From Mayamaea pseudoterrestris (Eukaryota > Bacillariophyta > Bacillariophyceae > Sellaphorales > Sellaphoraceae): a DNA stretch of 64,000 bases. Positions 57,001 to 64,000 of the stretch are shown here, piece by piece (within the stretch, counting starts at the first letter, position 1; each line of letters begins with the position of its first letter). Both the position numbers and the translations under genes were made by a program. Below the pieces are notes generated by a model that saw only the letters and a program-made list of their open reading frames with translations, was not told where the DNA came from and did not search any database. The stretch spans positions 186,001-250,000 of the forward strand of contig BROI01000012.1 in assembly GCA_027923505.1 (NCBI GenBank). The letters run 5' to 3'.

Positions 57001-59991
57001 ATGAATGTTGTTGTTTCGCCATCGAAACAGACAAAGCCGCAGCAAGTTGCTCCATCGCCTCGCTTGTCCATGGGCAGTCTCTTTCGGCGCAAGGGATCGG
57101 AACAGCAGCAGCAGCAATCTACAAAAGACAGTGACGTCTCAAAGCCTCGCAATCAGCAGCAGCAGCAACAACCATCTACGCCGCGTCGCAACTTGATTCC
57201 AAGGGCTCTTCGTCGCGAGCCAAAGAGTCATCCGCAGGACAAGTGTACTGCCGACAATACGCACGAGTATTCTGTAGCAGCCACACAGATTCCCACCATT
57301 GTATTAGACCACAAGCACAACGCCGCTCGCAGCTACTCGCAGTTCGACCATGCGCAGTCGCAGCATGAAATGAGTCCACACCGGGCCGGCTTGTTTCGCT
57401 GGCAGGACCAATTGCTGGCGGAGGACTCGCTGCGCGTCAAGCGCGTCCAGCAAATGACAAAGGAGCGTGACGGCTTTTGTCGCAAAATCGATGACTATGA
57501 TGGACAAGTTATTACGGTGGAAGGTCAGCCGGCGTATGAACTGGGCAACTACTTGGGTGGCGGTGTGGCGGGTGTCGTCTACGAGGGACATCGCCTGCGA
57601 CCCATGGAGGATTATCCGGTGCGACTGGGAAACGAGTTTGGTGGTGGTGATTGGAGACATGGAAATGACTCGTTTGATGGAAACAACATGATGCCTCCGA
57701 CGCGGGTCGTTCGCATGCCGGCGGGCGTTGTAAATGCAGACGATGACGATAATGGCGGCAAGCCGCCAGTGGAACGAATCAGTTTTTCAGTGCAGAGCCT
57801 ACTTTGCTTGCCTGACTGTGGTGGAGACGACGATAATAATGAAGACGGTCCAACCGAGACGGTGGGTGTTGAACAAGATTCGTCCTTTATCGATCACGTG
57901 GATCGCGTCAGTTCCCTGCTGACGGCCAACGACATTGATGATTTGCCAAACTCCATGCGCACCTGGTCCATGCGAGGTAACGGTTTCGAACACACGGAGG
58001 AAATGGCGCTGGAAGCGACGGCGTCGGATGACCAGCATGTGATCATTGACAAGATTGACGCTCCCTCGCGCAGCAAGCATTACGCCAAGGCAGTCGCCAG
58101 TATGGCAAGCTTTGCCGATGACAATATGAGTTGCGATGCATCCTTTTGCAATACCATTATGGAGGAGACTGTTGCAATCAAAATATTGAATCCAGTTGGT
58201 TTTCGAACGCTGGGAACAGACATGACGAATACAGCAGTGGTGGCTCGGCCTGGTCGGGGAAGTTGGGATGCTTCCAAACCAATGGAGGAGTCGCATGTTT
58301 GGTGGCTGGTGCATCCAAATAGTCGCAATCTACGGACGCTGCAAAAGTACACGGCGAATGGAACCAAGGCAAGCACGCCGACGGCGACGCGCCGGGTTGA
58401 AGTGGACCGAGGATCGCCCGACAAGGGATTACGTATTTCATTGATTGCTGCCTATAAAGATGCAAAGACGGGTGAATTAAAGGAGCTTCCACTGACACGA
58501 TGCATTGAAATTTGGGGCCATGTTCCGTTTGGCGCCTCGGATGAGGAGTTTCGCGATATCATGCAGGCGATTGACCACATTAACCAAGGACTGCCGCCAC
58601 CGCCTCTGGGATTTGGAGAAGATGGTCGAGTTGGCACTGGTAGGACTATGAACACTACCGTCTCTGGGTCCGACAGTTTGTATGATGAGCAAAAGAGCAT
58701 GGCGAGTCTACCCATGACGGCCAAGCGCACTGGAATCTTTCGCGCTGCCTCGACCGAGCGCAAGACGGTCTACTGCGACGAGCTGAATGCATACATTGCC
58801 TTGCCTGCTGTTCCTTCCAAGTACTTGAAATGGTTGAGGCAACGGCGGGCAGCGACCAAGGAGATTCGCAACATGATGCGGATTGGCCGACATCGCAACG
58901 TGGTTCATTTATTCGAAGTACTTGAATACATTCAAGACACCAAATCGACCATGTTCCTTATCTTGGAACTTGTGCGGGGTGGAGAGTTGTTTGATTTGAT
59001 TAGCAGCAACGCTGCCAAGATTACCAGCACGGACAAAATTCCGCCAGGCTTCAGTGAGACGGAGACTGTCATGCGCAAATTCTTTCTCGAGCTGGCCAGT
59101 GGGGTAGACTTTTGTCACAGCAATGGCAGAATCTGTCACAGGGACCTCAAGCCCGAGAATTTGCTCGTTCATAACGCCAAGAATGGAAGCTGCATGCTAA
59201 AGATTGCTGACTTTGGACTCTCCGCATCCTTTGGGCCATCGAGCAATGTGATGAGTGACAATGATACAGTAATTGAATCGCTGGCGCCGGCAGATGGATC
59301 ACTGGCGCCGTACACGCAAGATCGCGATACCTCATACACTTCCGTCGATGATGCAAACATTGGTACCGGAGTTACTGCTGCTGCCCCAACGCCAGCGCGA
59401 GACCTTATGAATGTCGGGAGTAGTGCACTGGCATTCCTGACGTGTGGCGCCATGCAGGACATTCTTGATGGAACCTGCCTGGACCCAACTGTAAAGCAAG
59501 AGGCCACCATTGATCCGTCTCCGTTAAAGCGCATGACATCGGTTGTCGGATCTCCTCATTACGTGGCTCCGGAAATCATCTCCCAAACCGATAGCAAGCG
59601 CCAGAAATCCAACGGCGAATGTAAACCAGTTGGATACGATGGCACCAAGGCGGATGTTTGGAGCGCTGGTGTTATTCTATATGCCATGCTATTTCGATCG
59701 CTGCCATTTGGCGAAGACTTGCTTCGATGCCCCCGCTATCAGTCATACAAGAAGTGGTACGATGAAGTTATGAAGGTACATGGAAGGAGGAGCATGCCCT
59801 CTGGCGCCTTGAATCCAGTCATTACCGAAGCGGACGAGCGCGACTTTCTCGGACCTCAATGGTTCTTTCCATCCCACTCGAGCCCAGAGTCTCGAGACTT
59901 AATCGTCTTTATGTTAAATCCTGATCCTGATACCCGACCGAGTATTCAGCTCGTGTTGCAGCACCCATGGCTCCTCAAGCAAGGGAGGTAG
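57001..59991 (+). CDS. Large Ser/Thr protein kinase with three long insertions in the catalytic domain
   Basis: Single exon, 996 aa. Catalytic elements are all present but widely spread: glycine-rich loop GGGVAGVVYEG (about 187-197), VAIK lysine at about 393, alpha-C Glu in EIRNMMRIGRHRNVVHLFEV (about 620), FLILELVRGGELFDLI, CHRDLKPENLL (about 712), IADFGLSASFG (about 736), SPHYVAPEII (about 853), DVWSAGVILYAMLFRSLPFG and DPDTRPSIQLVLQHPWL. Relative to a normal kinase there are insertions of about 190 residues between the Gly loop and Lys, about 210 between Lys and alpha-C, and about 100 in the activation segment. HRDLKPEN, GELFDLI and HPWL place it in the CAMK/AMPK-like group. The N-terminal 130 residues are disordered with polyQ. 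It should be active, since no catalytic residue is missing. Confidence 0.88.
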   Translation: MNVVVSPSKQTKPQQVAPSPRLSMGSLFRRKGSEQQQQQSTKDSDVSKPRNQQQQQQPSTPRRNLIPRALRREPKSHPQDKCTADNTHEYSVAATQIPTIVLDHKHNAARSYSQFDHAQSQHEMSPHRAGLFRWQDQLLAEDSLRVKRVQQMTKERDGFCRKIDDYDGQVITVEGQPAYELGNYLGGGVAGVVYEGHRLRPMEDYPVRLGNEFGGGDWRHGNDSFDGNNMMPPTRVVRMPAGVVNADDDDNGGKPPVERISFSVQSLLCLPDCGGDDDNNEDGPTETVGVEQDSSFIDHVDRVSSLLTANDIDDLPNSMRTWSMRGNGFEHTEEMALEATASDDQHVIIDKIDAPSRSKHYAKAVASMASFADDNMSCDASFCNTIMEETVAIKILNPVGFRTLGTDMTNTAVVARPGRGSWDASKPMEESHVWWLVHPNSRNLRTLQKYTANGTKASTPTATRRVEVDRGSPDKGLRISLIAAYKDAKTGELKELPLTRCIEIWGHVPFGASDEEFRDIMQAIDHINQGLPPPPLGFGEDGRVGTGRTMNTTVSGSDSLYDEQKSMASLPMTAKRTGIFRAASTERKTVYCDELNAYIALPAVPSKYLKWLRQRRAATKEIRNMMRIGRHRNVVHLFEVLEYIQDTKSTMFLILELVRGGELFDLISSNAAKITSTDKIPPGFSETETVMRKFFLELASGVDFCHSNGRICHRDLKPENLLVHNAKNGSCMLKIADFGLSASFGPSSNVMSDNDTVIESLAPADGSLAPYTQDRDTSYTSVDDANIGTGVTAAAPTPARDLMNVGSSALAFLTCGAMQDILDGTCLDPTVKQEATIDPSPLKRMTSVVGSPHYVAPEIISQTDSKRQKSNGECKPVGYDGTKADVWSAGVILYAMLFRSLPFGEDLLRCPRYQSYKKWYDEVMKVHGRRSMPSGALNPVITEADERDFLGPQWFFPSHSSPESRDLIVFMLNPDPDTRPSIQLVLQHPWLLKQGR

Positions 59992-60168
59992 CACTCGGGT
60001 TTGGTTCGTTATCGGCTTCACCTGTGTCAACTTTGCTAACGTGTGAAAATCGACTTTAAACTTATATCAAGCCGCTAAAGTTATTTTTTGTCTGCATTCG
60101 TCTATTTGAGCAGAGCCTGCACCGCTCGCTAATTGTTTTATAAAATTTTATTATGCTTTTCGTATGTT

Positions 60169-62121
60169 CTATTGTATGTTGATTGTGTATGGGATCGAAA
60201 ACCAATCCAGTCGTCCTTTTATAACCTTGCCGCTGCTTCGGTACGACCAATTTGAATTCGTTCGAGCATTGACAACGTGAGATTGCGGTGGCCCATTTGG
60301 AGATGCATTCGCTGGCACATTCTTCCACCCTTGGTCAACTTGCGCCGAAACGAGCACAACAATCGAATCTCCCGACGTGAACTCTGACAAGTCTACAGAA
60401 CCTTGGAAAAGCGTCCCTGCACCAGAATCGTTCGAAAACAAACCAAGCCCCTGCTTGACGCTCGTCACTGTGCCCTGCTTGAATCGGCCCGACACATAGG
60501 CAGCGCTTGGCTGCGAAACGCAATCAAGTGGTTCCTTCGATGGATTCTTCCATTTGGCAAACCAAATTTGCGTTGCATCGACCGTCATGCCTCCGCCCAC
60601 TTGCCACGAAAGTGAAACAGTTGAAGGTGAAGCGATCGTTAGCTGCCGACTCCGTTGGCACTGTAACTTGTTGCGTTTCTGCGACGGCACAATGTCTTGA
60701 CCCAGCGCTTGCCCATTGACGCTGGCGATTTTAACGTACGGTTCCACTAGTTCGGCCGACATTAACGCAATTCGCAGGACTCGCGAAACGTATCCATTTC
60801 CAATGCTGGTCGGACTCAGTATTTGCGCTGAGTTCCCGAGAGTTGATGCTTGCGGCGACTTGTCGTTGCTAACTTCCACGAGAATGTTAAAGGCCCGCAG
60901 TGTACCTGCATTGTAGGCGACTTTGGATGCCGGATATCCGGCGCAGGCAGTGTTTCGATGTTCATCCCACGAACCTGCGTACGCCCAGTCCTCCATGCCG
61001 CCACGGACTGGATAAACTACCTTGTTGGAAATGCCGTAGGCATACGTTCGACTTCCTGAAAATGATCCGCCCATGTGGCTGTAGGCGGCGGAAATTTCAT
61101 CCTGCGCGTAATGATCGGGTGACAAGCCGTCGTAGGATGGCGCGCCCCACTCGTAGCTGAAAATGGTGAATGAACGAGCGAGAGAAAGTGAGTATTGAAC
61201 GGATCAGCCGATGCTTTCAGTCCAGAAACAGCCTGATGTACGCCATGCTCAACAAATCACTGTTAATGCATCCAATTCACTCAAGACATACCTAATTACC
61301 TCCATTCCACCATGCAGCGTCAATGTCAGTTGAAACATGTGTTTTCGAAAGATTTCGTTCAACGTCCTGGCTGCCACCGACTGCATGCAAGGTGCGGCCC
61401 CACTTTGCGGTAGCAAATCGTACGGAAAGTCGCGGTTGGGATCAATGCGATTCTCCTCGCGCTTGTTTTGCGCGTAGCCTAGGGCGTTGGCGGTTGGCAC
61501 AATGACGATGCGACGCGTCGACACCAGTCGCGCGAGCCACTGGCGCTGCGTCTGATCCACGTTGTAGACTTGCAGCAAGTAGTCTTGGCAGGTTGACGTC
61601 AACTGCGCCTCGCAGCTTGCTGCTAGCAGCAGCAAATGAGCAGCCTCCATGACGGATGCTGGTCCGACTCGTTCGTCGCCGTGCACTTCACCCGACCAAA
61701 GGACTTCGGGTAGTCTGTTGGACGAAGCGCTACCAGGAGGATGCGCCACATAGTCTTGAACGTATAGAATGTGATTCAACTTGCCGCCTGCGGCTGGTAG
61801 ATTAAATTCATCTTGCGCGGTTGTCACGCGAAGAAAGTTGGGAAACTCCGTCGCCCACGCATTCGCCTTTTCTCCAATCTCGTCAAAGGTATACAAGGCA
61901 AAGTTGAATGGGACTGCACTTGTTGTTACTAGTTTTCGTTGTTTCCTGGAGCGCATCAAGGATCTGCTTGGCGTAATGATCGACTCATCGGCTTCTTCTG
62001 CATCTTCCAGAGCCAGAGCAAGAGTGCTCTCGCTGTCGTTGCCATTCAAGCGAGAGCAGCAATCCAGCAGGACGAGCAGCAAGGCTAGCCCAAGCACTAG
62101 TAGTAGAGGAACCTTTACCAT
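60169..62121 (-). CDS. Secreted M14-family metallocarboxypeptidase
   Basis: Two exons: 62121-61292 and 61156-60169, with a 135-bp phase-2 intron (GTATGT to TTTCAG), 605 aa. The signal peptide is VKVPLLLVLGLALLLVLLDC. The zinc site is complete: EVLWSGEVHGDERVG (H-x-x-E) and LTLHGGMEVIS (third His). Substrate binding: IDPNRDFPYDL (N-R) and VVYPVRGGMEDWAYAGSWD. Catalytic Glu: NILVEVSNDKSP, as in M14B members (x-E-x-S-x-D/C-K-x-P). The C-terminal 280 residues form beta-rich domains after the catalytic part. Family M14 zinc peptidases remove C-terminal residues from peptides; outside the cell this could be for nutrient scavenging or prohormone processing (inference). Tail-to-tail with the kinase gene. 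Confidence 0.92.
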
Positions 62122-62410
62122 GGCTCGTTAGAGTTGCAATGACTGAACCTAGAACCAGTCGGGGTCCGTTGGTCCCATTGTTTGCAAAGAATACGGGGCG
62201 GAGAGGCGAATGCGAGGTCGTCATCAGGAGGTCACGGGGTTAATTAAAAAGGAGTCGTGAATGACCGTTTACTTTAGGATGACTCCGCGAAACAACGCTG
62301 TCGGACTGGTTCAAAGTAACCATTGCGACATCTCACTCGCGGGTCGCCCGAATGTTTCGTCGCAGAAAAAGACAGTGCGTTACACTTGTGTTCAAAGCTT
62401 CCCTTGACAT
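62122..62410. promoter_or_regulatory. Divergent 5' region
   Basis: Under 300 bp between the carboxypeptidase and TRM10-like start codons, presumably shared promoter space. No clear motif. Confidence 0.35.
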
Positions 62411-63397
62411 ATGAACGAAGCGGAAAGTGATCATGCTAGCGACTGCATCAATGACAAAGAGATGACGGATCAAGTCGAGTCATCGCCGCAGCATGCCGAC
62501 GATTCCGACGAGACTCTTGCGTCAAAGTTGCGACAGCAGCTCACATTGACGACGACGAATGATACTACTATAGATCAGTCTAGAAAAGCTTCAGACGACA
62601 ATGCACCGCTTCTACTGCTGTGTGACCTTGGCTATGGTTTCCCCAAGGAGGCGCGCCCGCGCAAGGAAAAGATGCTAGCCATTGCCAAACAGCTCGTCAA
62701 CTTTTTGTCGTGGCAACATGAAACGTACAGCAGCCATGCTAATAGTAAGGTCAAATATAATATCAAGCTTCGTTTGGCGCACGTCGTACTGGTGGACTGC
62801 AACGAAGACGGCGTTCAAGCTGCGCTGCTGGAACGAATGAAGGAAATTTGGCGTCGAGAGCGTTCCAATCTTGACTTTCCTTCGAACCTTTACTTTTCCA
62901 AGCAATCACTACAAGACTATGCGAATGACTACAATAAATTGCCCGACTCCAGTGGAGACGATGTCAGTGAAAGCAGCCATATCAAGAATCCCTCCTTGAC
63001 GCAGCAACTGTTGATTTACCTTTCGCCCGACGCAGAGCAAATACTTGATACAGTTTCTGCGCCACCTCGAGCGCTGGTCATTGGCATGCTAATTGACCGA
63101 CGCATACAAGTGGAACGAAGCTTGCAGCGATCCAGTGACTTGCACATTGCGAGTGCACGCTGGCCGACGCTACCTGGACTGGATCCCAAGGAACCATTCA
63201 ACGTTGACTGCATATTGGAAGGAATGCAGCAGTGGGAGTGGAACGTTGCAGCAGCAGCAGCAGGCAAGGGCGACGCGCAAAGTGATGTATCTGGATCCGT
63301 CAATGACGACTTTACAAGTGACTGCTTTCGGAGCGCCGCCATGCAGGCCTACCAACGCCATCAGGCGCGACATCCGCAGCGTCCAAAGCACAAGTGA
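62411..63397 (+). CDS. TRM10-like tRNA (purine-9 N1) methyltransferase
   Basis: Single exon, 328 aa, the length of yeast Trm10. Trm10 methylates N1 of guanosine or adenosine 9 in tRNA. Residues 1-60 are an acidic tail. The SPOUT core has LLLCDLGYGFPKEARPRKE, LRLAHVVLVDCNEDGVQAAL, LLIYLSPDAEQILD (the Y-L-S/T-x-D-x signature), ALVIGMLIDRR (the V-I-G-x-x-x-D loop with the catalytic Asp) and SARWPTLPGLDPKEPFNVDC (the L-P-x-x-x knot region). The I-G-M-L-I-D replaces the common I-G-G-L-V-D. An Ala5 run near the C-terminus is diatom-like low complexity. Family confident; G9 versus A9 specificity not readable. Confidence 0.83.
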   Translation: MNEAESDHASDCINDKEMTDQVESSPQHADDSDETLASKLRQQLTLTTTNDTTIDQSRKASDDNAPLLLLCDLGYGFPKEARPRKEKMLAIAKQLVNFLSWQHETYSSHANSKVKYNIKLRLAHVVLVDCNEDGVQAALLERMKEIWRRERSNLDFPSNLYFSKQSLQDYANDYNKLPDSSGDDVSESSHIKNPSLTQQLLIYLSPDAEQILDTVSAPPRALVIGMLIDRRIQVERSLQRSSDLHIASARWPTLPGLDPKEPFNVDCILEGMQQWEWNVAAAAAGKGDAQSDVSGSVNDDFTSDCFRSAAMQAYQRHQARHPQRPKHK

Positions 63398-63759
63398 ACG
63401 ACTAGCATTCTCAAAGTATCAGGATAATCTTAACAAGTTATGCTTGTCGTCTGGTCGATGCTACACGGCAATTTACAGACTGGAAGGAGGTACGATGAGC
63501 AATCAGCTCATGCTCGGGATCGTTGCTGGCTTGCTGGCCCATGCGACTGCGTACGACTACATATAATAGATATCATCAAAGTACTCCATTCAATTATGTA
63601 TAGAAATTCGTTGTAAAAAGGTCAACGAGCGTGAATTCAGTTTGCGGAGGAATGCCTTACTCGTCCATGCCCAGTCGTTGTCATCGCTCACTTGTTTACA
63701 CATCATTCCGTCATAGTATTCCTTCGCCAATTGCCAGTCGCACACATTCTCCATATAAT
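63398..63759. other. Convergent spacer
   Basis: 3' flank of the TRM10-like gene and of the partial gene at the right edge. On the minus strand 63765-63590 there is an open stretch (MENVCDWQLAKEYYDGMM...) in another frame from the partial gene, which might be a further exon or frameshifted end of it. Confidence 0.35.
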
Positions 63760-64000
63760 CTACCACCCCGTCAATGCCTGATCATCCGCATTGAGCATGA
63801 ACAAACTCGCCGGAAGCATTCCATTCACTCGCAACACTTGACTCGTCACAATCCATCCAATCCAAAGTGTACATACGATTGCCGCGCAGTACTGGCACCG
63901 ATGCACCCACTTTTGCGCCTCCAACTTGATTTCCTCCGGCGTCAAGACTGGAGTAGCGTCTTCGGGAAAGTGGTCGTCCGCGTTCAAGAGTCCTTGCTGC
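63760..64000 (-). CDS. Small membrane protein, partial at the right edge
   Basis: Open to the window end; the visible 79 residues start QQGLLNADDHFPEDATPVLT. A charged helix EEIKLEAQKWVHRCQ leads to one membrane segment YCAAIVCTLWIGWIVTSQVL, then NGMLPASLFMLNADDQALTG and a TAG. Only the C-terminus is visible, so the family cannot be named. N-A-D-D occurs twice, at both ends of the visible part. See the spacer entry for a possible continuation past the stop in another frame. Confidence 0.5.
   Translation of the reverse strand, partial: QQGLLNADDHFPEDATPVLTPEEIKLEAQKWVHRCQYCAAIVCTLWIGWIVTSQVLRVNGMLPASLFMLNADDQALTGW

Overview
The window is nuclear DNA of a photosynthetic stramenopile, most likely a diatom. 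The evidence is: compact genes with no or few short GT-AG introns (77 to 252 bp); two predicted plastid proteins whose signal peptides end next to an aromatic residue, as in heterokont bipartite targeting (a DUF1995 protein with ES-FAF and a LepA factor with VNA-W); an HMG-box protein and an acidic, polyQ/polyN-rich proteome of diatom style; and the relic of an ANF-receptor/transmembrane receptor of a kind that diatoms expand. The genetic code is standard (TAA, TAG and TGA all end genes). No tRNA, rRNA or CRISPR was seen.

Layout. 0-21 kb holds closely packed housekeeping and regulatory genes: a partial TARBP1/TRM3-like tRNA ribose methyltransferase, a sigma-like glutathione transferase, an armadillo-repeat protein, a decayed receptor pseudogene, a small mitochondrial membrane protein, a secreted protein, an HBS1-like ribosome-rescue GTPase, a nuclear coiled-coil protein, a plastid DUF1995 protein, an HMG-box protein and a large polyQ protein. 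21.7-34.3 kb is mobile or repetitive: an intact 1808-codon Helitron Rep/Pif1 helicase, then about 5.9 kb of nested satellites (a 346-bp unit that looks like an old 173+173 dimer, a 978-bp higher-order duplication, a 176-bp array, and a 174-bp array with an open frame through its repeats).

34.5-64 kb returns to dense genes: plastid LepA/EF4, a membrane-anchored Sel1/HRD3-like protein, a RING/TRAF-zinc-finger protein, a DnaJ protein, a tandem pair of small paralogues built around an R-R-x-T motif, NSUN5-like rRNA methyltransferase, V-ATPase subunit E, a membrane-anchored PH-like protein, a MYND-finger protein, a small UIM-like protein, a UBC4/5-class E2, a large protein kinase with unusually long insertions, a secreted M14 carboxypeptidase, a TRM10-like tRNA methyltransferase and a partial small membrane protein.

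Functional themes recur (translation and RNA modification: TARBP1-like, HBS1, LepA, NSUN5, TRM10; ubiquitin and ER quality control: Sel1/HRD3, RING, E2, UIM-like), but these are separate transcription units and there is no operon logic. Several pairs are divergent with short shared 5' regions (Sel1/RING, V-ATPase E/PH-like, HBS1/coiled-coil). Exon joins were worked out by hand from splice consensus and reading phase.
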